Source: RGIG7213 sp045545665
GTDB taxonomy: Bacteria > Bacillota > Clostridia > Oscillospirales > CAG-272
DNA length: 64,000 nt
Assembly (NCBI GenBank): GCA_045545665.1
Contig: JAZQBL010000037.1
Coordinates: forward strand, 1 to 64,000
Reading direction: 5' to 3'
Below are positions 56,860 through 64,000 of this stretch, in pieces. The position numbers and the translations under genes are program-made. Within the stretch, counting starts at the first letter, position 1. Every line of letters starts with the position of its first letter. Below the pieces are notes generated by a model. The model was not told the origin of the DNA and searched no databases. It saw only the letters and a list, made by a program, of their open reading frames with translations.

Positions 56860-58455
56860 TTACTTTCTTCTGTAATCCGGCAAAAGCTTAGGAGATACTG
56901 CATTTGTGTCAATACCTGCATCAGCAATTTCCTTTTCAAATTTATCAACGTGGGAAAGTGTAAGCTTGCCGACGTTTACAGTCTTGCATTTTGCCGCCGC
57001 ACTCTTACCTGCACTTCTTCCGAATACGATGATATCGAGAAGTGAGTTACCCATAAGGCGGTTACGTCCGTGGATACCGCCGACAGCTTCGCCTGCAACA
57101 AACAAGTTTTCTACGTTTGTTGTCATACAGTCAGCAGTTATATCAAGACCGCCGTTCTGATAGTGGAGCGTAGGATAAACGAGGATCGGTTCTTTGCGGA
57201 TATCTATGCCGTATTTACCGAACATTCTCATCATTGCGGGGATTCTTGCTTCAATAGTTCCCTCTCCGCCTATTTTTTCTATCATAGGTGTGTCGAGCCA
57301 AACGCCGAGGCCGTTACCTGTTTCAACACCGTTTCCTCTGTCGTTACATTCACGAATGATGGATGCGGCTGAAACGTCACGTGTTTCAAGCGGATGCATA
57401 AATGCTTCGCCCTTTGCGTTTATAAGCTTAGCACCGAGTGAACGAACCTTTTCCGTTACAAGAGCGCCGAATATCTGTTCAGGATATGCCGCACCCGTGG
57501 GGTGATACTGAAGCGTATCTGCATAAAGAAGCTTAGCGCCTGCTCTGTAACCGAGCACAAGACCGTCAGCTGTTGCGCCGTAATGGTTTGACGTGGGGAA
57601 GCCCTGATAGTGCATACGTCCTGCGCCGCCTGTTGCGATGATAACAGTCTTTGCCTTTGCTATGAGTATTTCCTGTGTTTCCATATTGAGAAGCACAGCA
57701 CCTGCGGCATTGCCGTTTTCATCAAGGATAAGCTCGATAGCGGATGTAAAATCAACTACGGGAATACCTCTGTTGAGAACTTCGTCACGGAGTGTGCGCA
57801 TTATTTCAGCACCGGAGTAGTCCTTTGCCGCATGCATACGCTTACGCGAAGTACCGCCGCCGTGTGTTGTTATCATATTACCGTCAGCGTCTTTGTCGAA
57901 TTCAACGCCGAGCTCATTAAGCCACTGAATAGCTTCGGGAGCGTCGCAAACGAGCTTTGAAAGAAGCTCTCTTTTAGCCGCATAGTGACCGCCGCCAAAA
58001 GCATCTACAAAGTGTATTGCAGGAGAGTCGTTTTCCTTGTCAGCTGCCTGGATACCGCCTTCAGCCATCATTGTGTTGGCGTCACCGATACGGAGCTTTG
58101 TAACGATCATAACATCAGCACCTGCTTCGTTTGCTTCGATAGCTGCAGATGAACCTGCGCCGCCGCCGCCGATAACAAGCACGTCAACGTCATAGTCGGG
58201 ATTTGAAAGATCAATATCTGCCGACTTGATACGGCTGTGAGCCTGAAGCATCTCTGCAAGCTCCGTAGGAACCTTTTCGCCCTTGTTTGGACCTATTTTA
58301 AGCTGTACAAATTCATTTTCTTTATAGTCGGGGTGGTACGCCTTGAGAAGGTCTTCCTTCTGCTGTGCAGTCATACGTGCAGGTTCAAGCTTTATATTGG
58401 CTTCTCTTGCCGCTTCAACCGCCTTCAAAGATTCTGTAAATTTTTCCGAATACAT
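56860..58455 (-). CDS. Soluble fumarate reductase flavoprotein subunit (FrdA-like)
   Basis: 531 residues. An N-terminal extension of about 88 residues precedes the FAD Rossmann motif VDVLVIGGGGAGSSAAIEAN. The segment equivalent to the covalent-flavin site reads ANTMMAEGGIQAA: the His of the membrane FrdA/SdhA motif (S-H-T) is Asn, so FAD is probably non-covalent. Substrate and catalytic signatures follow: HGGGTSRKRMHAAKDYSGAE, TLQYHPTGAAYPEQIF, and GGIHGRNRLMGNSLLDI near the C-terminus. The usual C-terminal helical domain is nearly absent. It reduces fumarate to succinate in the cytoplasm, taking electrons from the FrdB-like protein encoded 12 nt upstream. AAGGAGGGG precedes the ATG. Confidence 0.9.
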   Translation of the reverse strand: MYSEKFTESLKAVEAAREANIKLEPARMTAQQKEDLLKAYHPDYKENEFVQLKIGPNKGEKVPTELAEMLQAHSRIKSADIDLSNPDYDVDVLVIGGGGAGSSAAIEANEAGADVMIVTKLRIGDANTMMAEGGIQAADKENDSPAIHFVDAFGGGHYAAKRELLSKLVCDAPEAIQWLNELGVEFDKDADGNMITTHGGGTSRKRMHAAKDYSGAEIMRTLRDEVLNRGIPVVDFTSAIELILDENGNAAGAVLLNMETQEILIAKAKTVIIATGGAGRMHYQGFPTSNHYGATADGLVLGYRAGAKLLYADTLQYHPTGAAYPEQIFGALVTEKVRSLGAKLINAKGEAFMHPLETRDVSAASIIRECNDRGNGVETGNGLGVWLDTPMIEKIGGEGTIEARIPAMMRMFGKYGIDIRKEPILVYPTLHYQNGGLDITADCMTTNVENLFVAGEAVGGIHGRNRLMGNSLLDIIVFGRSAGKSAAAKCKTVNVGKLTLSHVDKFEKEIADAGIDTNAVSPKLLPDYRRK

Positions 58456-58467
58456 ATCTGCCCCTCC

Positions 58468-59142
58468 TTATTTCTCTATTTCTCTGTTGTTGTAAAGCTC
58501 TTTTATCTCATCAACGGGTTTTTCCATAAGTGCCTCGATGAGATCCTTGAACGTACCGTCTTTTATTTCTTGTACACGGTTTTCAAGGTGTGCCGTCTTG
58601 GGAGCAAGATACTTACCGTTAAGTCTGCGTGCAAGCATTGCAACCTGAGGATGTGATATACCTGCAGGGCAACGTGAAGAACATACTCCGCACATTACGC
58701 AGTCAAATGACTCCTCTGCACACTTTTCGTATTCGCCTCTCTGAGCGTATGCTATGTACTGCATTACGTTAAGCTCCTGAGTACAGCTCTTTGTACAAGC
58801 GTTACAGCCGATACAAGCATATATTTCAGGATAAAGCTGCATCATTATCTGCTCTGTGGGTCTTACTTTTTCAATATCATATACCTGCTTTACGAGGGGG
58901 AAGAAGGGCAAAGTTGCGATATACATATTGTCCTCAACCTTTGTCTGGCAGGCAAGGCAGGCTTTAAGCTCTCTGTCGCCTTTTATTCTGTACACCGTAG
59001 CGCAAGCGCCGCAGAAGCCGTTACGGCATCCGCAACCGCGTACAAGCTGATAGCCTGCGTATTCCATTGCGCTCATTATGGTGAGATTTTCGGGAACACT
59101 GTATTTTTTTCCGAAAAGAAATATATTAACCATGTTTTCCAT
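58468..59142 (-). CDS. Fumarate reductase iron-sulfur subunit with HdrC-like domain (FrdB-like)
   Basis: 224 residues from ATG 59142 with GAGGATAA upstream. The N-terminal plant-type [2Fe-2S] ferredoxin domain is RGCGCRNGFCGACATVY plus LKACLACQTKV. The C-terminal dicluster domain is IYACIGCNACTKSCTQ and DCVMCGVCSSRCPAGISH, two 4Cys motifs arranged as in HdrC and FrdB. There is no membrane-anchor partner gene. It relays electrons to FrdA. The HdrC-like half could take the place of HdrC against HdrA. Confidence 0.9.
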   Translation of the reverse strand: MENMVNIFLFGKKYSVPENLTIMSAMEYAGYQLVRGCGCRNGFCGACATVYRIKGDRELKACLACQTKVEDNMYIATLPFFPLVKQVYDIEKVRPTEQIMMQLYPEIYACIGCNACTKSCTQELNVMQYIAYAQRGEYEKCAEESFDCVMCGVCSSRCPAGISHPQVAMLARRLNGKYLAPKTAHLENRVQEIKDGTFKDLIEALMEKPVDEIKELYNNREIEK

Positions 59143-59158
59143 TTCGATTATCCTCCTA

Positions 59159-59992
59159 TTAATACTCGCTGGGTAACAATTCAAGCTCATCACAGCGGAA
59201 TACGGGTCCGTCTTTACATACGTATTTTGAACCGATATTACATCTTCCGCACTTACCGATACCGCACTTCATACGAAGCTCCATCGTCGTATATACCTGA
59301 GTTTTATCGTATCCCAGTGACATAAGCCCTTCCAACGTGAACTTTATCATTATGGGAGGACCGCATATGATAACGGTTTTATTTGTATCAAAGTTAAGCT
59401 CTTTTACGTAGTTGGGAACGAATCCTACGTGGCCGTCCCAGCCTTCCTGCTCACGGTCTATGGTAAGATGAACGTTGATACCGTCTTCTTTCATCCATTC
59501 GTCGATGATCTCGGCATAGTCAACGAGGTCGTCCTTGCTTCTTGAGCCGTAAACGATGTCGATCTTACCGTATTTATCTCTGTAATGACGGCAGTAGTTG
59601 ATAACCGAGCGAAGCGGTGCAAGACCGATACCGCCGGCAACGAACAGCAGATCTTTTCCTTCAAACACTTCCTTTACGGGGAAGGGCTTGCCGTAAGGTC
59701 CTCTTATCGTTATCTGCTGACCGACCTGTGCCTGGTGAAGCCACTCTGTCACACAACCGCATTTTTTAATGGAAAATTCCATATATTCCGTGTTTGTGGG
59801 AGACGAAGTTATTGAAAACATCGCTTCACCGACAGCGGGGATCGAAAGCATAGCGCACTGACCGGGCATATGGTCGAATGCTTTTTTTCCGTCGGGAGTT
59901 ACGACACGGAACGTCTTGACGTCGGGTGTGTCGATCCTTATATCGGTGATAACGCCGACCTTGGGTATAAGTGATTCTTCTCTTTTATTCAT
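59159..59992 (-). CDS. FlxA/AsrB-like NAD(P)H-FAD oxidoreductase subunit
   Basis: 277 residues from ATG 59992, eight bases after GGGAGG. Ferredoxin-NADP reductase-like: FAD domain with MPGQCAMLSIPAVGEAMFSI (the R-x-Y-S/T element is diverged) and TIRGPYGKPFPV; NAD domain with LLFVAGGIGLAPLRSVINYC and TVIICGPPIMIKFT. The C-terminal cluster-binding Cys set (KCGIGKCGRCNIGSKYVCKD) matches AsrB, PyrK and FlxA. It feeds NADH electrons into the complex. It overlaps the FlxB-like gene by 8 nt. Confidence 0.88.
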   Translation of the reverse strand: MNKREESLIPKVGVITDIRIDTPDVKTFRVVTPDGKKAFDHMPGQCAMLSIPAVGEAMFSITSSPTNTEYMEFSIKKCGCVTEWLHQAQVGQQITIRGPYGKPFPVKEVFEGKDLLFVAGGIGLAPLRSVINYCRHYRDKYGKIDIVYGSRSKDDLVDYAEIIDEWMKEDGINVHLTIDREQEGWDGHVGFVPNYVKELNFDTNKTVIICGPPIMIKFTLEGLMSLGYDKTQVYTTMELRMKCGIGKCGRCNIGSKYVCKDGPVFRCDELELLPSEY

Positions 59993-61010
59993 CATCATTA
60001 CCTCCCAACGCTTTCATAACTTTTACTATATTCATAGATATAGGGCATTTTGCAAGGCATCTGCCGCAACCGACGCAACCGAACACACCGTCGTTATTCG
60101 TGGGATAGTACACGAGTTTGTGCATAAATCTCTGACGGAAGCGTTCAAGCTGTGAAAGTCTGTTGTTTCCGTGTGCCATTCTCGTAAATTCGGAATACAT
60201 GCACGAATCCCAGCAACGGAAACGGATAACACCGTGTCCTGTGTCGTAGTCCTTTATGTCATAGCACTGACACGTCGGGCAAACGTACGTACACGTACCG
60301 CATCCGAGGCAGGAGGATGAAAGCTCGCGCCACTCGGGTGCATCGAAAAACTCTGATGTTTTATCTTTTCCGAATTTATCGGTCTTGAGGTCTGCAAGCG
60401 GAAGCTTTTTCATTATTTCTCTTGTCTTGTTCTGCTGTTCTGTAACCTTTGCGTCGTCGCAGTCAGAAACAAGTGCTCCGAGCTTTGACAAAAGTGCTTC
60501 GCCTTTTTCTGTATTTGCCTTGAAATACATCTCGTCGTCCGTTTTCCAGCACGTGATATCACCTGCAGGCGATGCTGCATCTATTCCGAATGCTGTGCAG
60601 AAGCACGTTTCTTTCGGTCTTGTGCAAGCCATTGATATTATCGTTGCGTGCTCGCGTCTGTTTGCATAGTAGCTGTCACAGGGCTCGGAAATGAATACTT
60701 TATCAAGTATATCAAAGCTCTTTACGTCACACGCTCTGACGCCGAAGATAACGAAATCTTCTTTTTCATCTCTTGTGTCGATAACTTCGATCTCTTTACC
60801 GGAAACCTTAAATTCCATAAGGTTTTCAGTCTGAGGAAAGAAGAAATCCTTTGCGCTTCTTACTGTATTGAGTTCATCGCTGAGAGCAATTCCCTCTTCC
60901 CATTTCTTATATACAGCGCCCGCATTCGTATCTGTGGGAATATAAAGCGCGGATTCCTTTGCAATAGCGGCAAATACCGCATCAAGCGTATTCAATGAAC
61001 ATTTACGCAT
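59985..61010 (-). CDS. FlxB/AsrA-like iron-sulfur subunit
   Basis: 341 residues. The N-terminal part has VRACDVKSFDILDKVFIS (cysteine in the RACD motif of AsrA/FrhB-like proteins) and SMACTRPKETCFCTAFGIDA. The C-terminal part carries two [4Fe-4S] sites: SCLGCGTCTYVCPTCQCYD and FGCVGCGRCLAKCPISMNI. This matches the AsrA-like proteins that serve as FlxB and FlxC in Hdr-Flx complexes. It lies 2 nt after the FlxC-like gene and overlaps flxA. Confidence 0.86.
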   Translation of the reverse strand: MRKCSLNTLDAVFAAIAKESALYIPTDTNAGAVYKKWEEGIALSDELNTVRSAKDFFFPQTENLMEFKVSGKEIEVIDTRDEKEDFVIFGVRACDVKSFDILDKVFISEPCDSYYANRREHATIISMACTRPKETCFCTAFGIDAASPAGDITCWKTDDEMYFKANTEKGEALLSKLGALVSDCDDAKVTEQQNKTREIMKKLPLADLKTDKFGKDKTSEFFDAPEWRELSSSCLGCGTCTYVCPTCQCYDIKDYDTGHGVIRFRCWDSCMYSEFTRMAHGNNRLSQLERFRQRFMHKLVYYPTNNDGVFGCVGCGRCLAKCPISMNIVKVMKALGGNDDE

Positions 61011-61012
61011 CT

Positions 61013-61999
61013 TTATTCCCCTTTCTTTACAGCGTCGTTGGGTTCGATATCTTCCGTTGTATAGTTGACAAGAGGCGCGCGGCTTCCTTCAACTTCGCCT
61101 GCCTGATATTCGCCGTAGAAGCTGTTTATATCTTTTATGAATTTTCTGTTCAGCAAGTGGAGGGGTATGTTCTGAGGACATACTCTTGAGCACTCACCGC
61201 AGTCCGTACATCTTCCCGCAACGTGGAAAGCACGGATGATATGGAACATTTTTTCTTCAAAGCTGTCTGCTATTGCCTTATTTTCAACACCCGATTTAGG
61301 GTTATCGAATACGCACTTTTCGCACGTACATGCAGGACATACGTCACGGCAGGCATTGCATCTTATACAGCGTGAAAGCTCGTTCTGCCAGAAAGCAAAT
61401 CTTTCGTCTTCTGTCATATTTTCAAGCTTCTCGACTTCGTCAAAGCGGTTACTGTCGAGAACGTCACCGTCTTCACCGATAAGCTCGTCGTACGCGGTGT
61501 GCTTTTTACTCTTACAGTTTACACAGCGTTCAGCCATAACGTCGGCTACGGCAATTTTCTTAACGTCGCCGTATATCGTTTCAACGCTGAGGTCTTCGCC
61601 GTCTGACGTTATTTTCGATATAGCATCGGGAACTGCACAATTTACCTTTTCAATATCTGCCATACCGTCGCAAGGTATGCCGACAGCGTACACCTTTTCT
61701 CTGTTGAAGCGGTGTTCTGTCAGAAGCTGATTAAAGCTGTACGTGTCGCAGGGCTTCAGAAATACGAGAACCTTGCCGTCGCTCTTTTTCGTTTCTTTTA
61801 CAAGATATTTTGAGAAGTTTGCACCCGAAAAATCATTGTATACGAAATTTTTCTTTACTTCGTCCGCATTTGCGAATACTGCGGGGGAAAGGTCGTAATC
61901 AAATTCACCCTTTTTCCAACCCATAACACGGTCAACTGTTCCGTTTTCAAGCAGTTCGCAAGCCTTTGCGATCAGCGATTCACACGTTATTTTTTGCAT
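61013..61999 (-). CDS. FlxC-like iron-sulfur subunit
   Basis: 328 residues from ATG 61999 with GGAGGATT upstream. FrhB/AsrA-like start (VFLKPCDTYSFNQLLTEHRF, the same PCD position as in the adjacent subunit), a middle CVNC motif, then CIRCNACRDVCPACTCEKC and RCTDCGECSRVCPQNIPL. It is paralogous in layout to the FlxB-like protein, with more cysteines in the first cluster region. It overlaps the FlxD-like gene by 13 nt, indicating coupled synthesis. Confidence 0.85.
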   Translation of the reverse strand: MQKITCESLIAKACELLENGTVDRVMGWKKGEFDYDLSPAVFANADEVKKNFVYNDFSGANFSKYLVKETKKSDGKVLVFLKPCDTYSFNQLLTEHRFNREKVYAVGIPCDGMADIEKVNCAVPDAISKITSDGEDLSVETIYGDVKKIAVADVMAERCVNCKSKKHTAYDELIGEDGDVLDSNRFDEVEKLENMTEDERFAFWQNELSRCIRCNACRDVCPACTCEKCVFDNPKSGVENKAIADSFEEKMFHIIRAFHVAGRCTDCGECSRVCPQNIPLHLLNRKFIKDINSFYGEYQAGEVEGSRAPLVNYTTEDIEPNDAVKKGE

Positions 62000-62424
62000 C
62001 GTAAATCCTCCAATCTCTTGTTTTCTCCAAGTTTGGAAACGGCTTCTGTAAAGTCGTTCATCGTCTGAGCAAACTTTGCACCTTCGGCAGCGGATACCCA
62101 TTCAAGACGGATACGCTCTTTTTCGATACCGAGGTAGTTGAGCATAGAGAACAGCAGTGCCATTCTTCTTCTCGTATAGTAGTTACCCGACGTATAGTGA
62201 CAGTCACCGGGGTGGCATCCGCAGATTATAACACCGTCAGCGCCTCTCTGGAATGCACGGAGGATAAATATAGGATTGACTCTGCACGAGCAGGGTACTC
62301 TTATAATATTTACACATTCGGGATACGCAAGTCTGTTGTTTCCCGCAAGGTCTGCACCCGCATATGAGCACCAGTTACAGCAGAATGCAACGATCTTCGG
62401 TTTAAATTCGTTATTTATTTGCAT
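61987..62424 (-). CDS. FlxD/MvhD-like [2Fe-2S] linker protein
   Basis: 145 residues from ATG 62424, overlapping the hdrA stop by 10 nt. All MvhD motifs are present: IVAFCCNWCSYAGADLAG, VPCSCRVNP, and GCHPGDCHY. MvhD/FlpD/FlxD passes electrons from a donor module (hydrogenase, formate dehydrogenase or Flx) to HdrA. Placed between hdrA and the Flx-like genes, it should couple the NADH module to the bifurcating HdrA. Confidence 0.94.
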   Translation of the reverse strand: MQINNEFKPKIVAFCCNWCSYAGADLAGNNRLAYPECVNIIRVPCSCRVNPIFILRAFQRGADGVIICGCHPGDCHYTSGNYYTRRRMALLFSMLNYLGIEKERIRLEWVSAAEGAKFAQTMNDFTEAVSKLGENKRLEDLRCKK

Positions 62425-64000
62425 ATTGCATCTACCTCCGCTATAATTTGTGAGCTTGCAAAGCCCTTGAGGTCCATAGCACCGGAAGGACAAGCAACCG
62501 TACATGCACCGCAACCCTGACATACAGCCTCGTTTACAGTTGCAACACGTCTTATCGCAACAGTTCTGTCGGGCATACGGAATTCTTTATCAACGTAAGT
62601 GATAGCACCGTAAGGACATACTCTTTCACAAGAAGAACAGCCGTTACACATAAGCTCGTTGGAGTTTGCAACGCAGGGGTTGCCCATGAGCTTATCCTTA
62701 GCAAGAAGTCCTATTACCTTTGCTGCCGCCGCACTTGCCTGTGATACCGTTTCGGGGATATCCTTCGGACCCTGGCACGTACCTGAAAGGAATACGCCTG
62801 CCGTCGGGCTTTCAACGGGACGGAGCTTGGGATGCGCTTCCGTGAAGAAGTCGTTTGTATCCATACTTGCCGTAAGCATCGTAGCCAAAGGACGTGCGGA
62901 CTTATCGGGTTCGATAGCCGCCGCAAGGACAACGAGGTCAGCGGCAATATTGAGCTGTTTGTTTGCAAGAAGGTCTGATGCTCTTACCATAAGCTTATCA
63001 CCCTCGGGCGATACCTTACCGACCATACCCTTTATGTAGTGTACGCCGTATTCTTCAACCGCTCTGCGGTAGAATTCATCAAACGCCTTACCGGGTGTAC
63101 GTACGTCGATGTAGAATACGTAAACGTCCGTATCCGGATATTTATCTCTTGTAAGCATTGCATGCTTTGCCGTATACATACAGCAGATCTTCGAGCAGTA
63201 TTCCTTACCCTTTTCAGCGCAAGCCGAGCATCTTGAGCCGACACACTGCACGAACACTATCGTGTGGGGATGCTTGCCGTCGGAAGGACGGAGAAGCTTA
63301 CCTGCCGTAGGTCCTGCGGCATTCGTGAGACGCTCAAATTCAAGAGACGTGATAACGTCCTTTGACTGATTGTAAGCAAACTCGTCAAACTTATCCATGC
63401 TGATGGGATTGAAGCCCGTAGCGGCAACGATAGCACCGTACTTTTCTTCGATGATCTCATCCTTTTGCGTGTAGTCTATAGCGCCCGCCGTACATACCTT
63501 TGAGCATATACCGCACTTGCCTGTTTTGAGCATCGTACAGTAGTTGGGGTCGATAGTTGCAACCTTCGGAACTGCCTGAGCAAACGGAATATATACCGCA
63601 CGGCGGTTATCCATACCCATATTGAATTCGTTGGGTACCTTCTTCTGAGGACACTTTTCAGTACAGATACCGCAGCCTGTACAGATATCCTCTTTTACGT
63701 ATCTTGCTTTCTTTCTTATTTTTACATTAAAGTTACCGACGAAGCCGCCTATTTCTTCTACCTCGCTGTAGGAGAAAATTCTGATGTTTTCATTCTGGGC
63801 TACGTCAACCATTTTAGGCGTAAGGATACAAGCAGCACAGTCAAGCGTCGGGAACGTCTTGTCGAGCTGAGCCATTTTACCGCCTATGGTGGGTTTCTTT
63901 TCAACTATATCAACGGGGAAGCCTGCTTCTGCGATATCAAGAGCAGTCTGTATACCTGCAATACCGCCGCCTATTACGAGCGCACGTTTTGTAACGGGGC
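62415..64000 (-). CDS. HdrA-like flavin-bifurcating subunit (5' end outside window)
   Basis: The frame is open to the right edge; a MAQLDKTF methionine at 63875 is internal. Seen: FAD-binding RALVIGGGIAGIQTALDIAE, PTLDCAACILTPKM, and a first ferredoxin-like site CTGCGICTEKCPQK. A second Cys site is KCGICSKVCTAGAID. FVQCVGSRCSACAEKGKEYC follows. Two C-terminal [4Fe-4S] motifs, CNGCSSCERVCPYGAI and CQGCGACTVACPSGAM, complete the protein. HdrA binds FAD and splits electron pairs between a high-potential acceptor and ferredoxin. Here the high-potential acceptor is proposed to be the FrdAB-like pair. Confidence 0.94.
   Translation of the reverse strand, partial: PVTKRALVIGGGIAGIQTALDIAEAGFPVDIVEKKPTIGGKMAQLDKTFPTLDCAACILTPKMVDVAQNENIRIFSYSEVEEIGGFVGNFNVKIRKKARYVKEDICTGCGICTEKCPQKKVPNEFNMGMDNRRAVYIPFAQAVPKVATIDPNYCTMLKTGKCGICSKVCTAGAIDYTQKDEIIEEKYGAIVAATGFNPISMDKFDEFAYNQSKDVITSLEFERLTNAAGPTAGKLLRPSDGKHPHTIVFVQCVGSRCSACAEKGKEYCSKICCMYTAKHAMLTRDKYPDTDVYVFYIDVRTPGKAFDEFYRRAVEEYGVHYIKGMVGKVSPEGDKLMVRASDLLANKQLNIAADLVVLAAAIEPDKSARPLATMLTASMDTNDFFTEAHPKLRPVESPTAGVFLSGTCQGPKDIPETVSQASAAAAKVIGLLAKDKLMGNPCVANSNELMCNGCSSCERVCPYGAITYVDKEFRMPDRTVAIRRVATVNEAVCQGCGACTVACPSGAMDLKGFASSQIIAEVDAICK

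Noticed and set aside
62415..63875. HdrA starting at the methionine at 63875
   Set aside because: The FAD-binding glycine motif lies upstream in the same open frame to the window edge.

Overview
The window looks like chromosome from an anaerobic, spore-forming member of the Clostridia, probably an uncultured gut lineage. The evidence is an intact mother-cell sigma factor sigK, a SPOCS/LysM spore-coat type protein, long-form HPF, a flavodiiron protein with rubredoxin, oxygen-sensitive Hdr/Flx iron-sulfur proteins, and strong AGGAGG-type Shine-Dalgarno sites with frequent TTG and GTG starts. Most of the DNA is moderately AT-rich. The first 6.4 kb is visibly GC-richer and all on the minus strand.

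Layout. 1-6.4 kb: end of an integrated conjugative-type element abutting the 3' end of a tRNA-Leu gene (cytosine methyltransferase, small RHH-like proteins, DUF4314, ArdA-like acidic proteins, an ADP-ribosyltransferase-like protein). 6.6-12.3 kb: tRNA-Leu, an ion/anion permease, the NAD operon nadA-nadB-nadC-niaR with a probable NiaR operator, and rplS with a leader. 12.3-18.2 kb: a glycan cluster (GH127-like lipoprotein, AraC regulator, MFS permease, polysaccharide deacetylase). 18.5-19.8 kb: two copies of a ~250-bp hairpin-array repeat around a small membrane protein, then tRNA-Tyr and tRNA-Thr. 20-28.8 kb: sugar oxidoreductase/isomerase genes, a prephenate-dehydratase-like protein, SPOCS protein, sigK, Ppx/GppA. 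28.9-30.4 kb: an isolated serine recombinase. 30.5-37.9 kb: binding lipoprotein, HPF, flavodiiron/rubredoxin, glycerol-1-phosphate dehydrogenase, CDF transporter, phosphoesterase, tRNA-Leu. 38-41 kb: GH99-like lipoprotein and an MsmX-type ATPase. 41-51 kb: tex, rsuA, a two-component system, paired NlpC/P60-like lipoproteins, EF-G2-like GTPase. 51-55.5 kb: nitroreductase, a PadR/DUF1700/DUF4097 operon, a glycosyltransferase and a broken PIG-L deacetylase.

55.6-64 kb is the most interesting part: one minus-strand operon whose order is HdrA, FlxD/MvhD, FlxC-like, FlxB-like, FlxA-like, FrdB-like, FrdA-like, AspT/SucE-like exporter. HdrB and HdrC are not seen; a soluble two-subunit fumarate reductase occupies that position. 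I infer a cytosolic, flavin-bifurcating NADH:fumarate/ferredoxin oxidoreductase coupled to succinate export. HdrA runs off the right edge, so HdrBC just upstream cannot be excluded.

The second point of interest is that six proteins of different sequence in the mobile element end in an acidic stretch followed by a short Met-rich tail. This may be a shared sorting or translocation signal.
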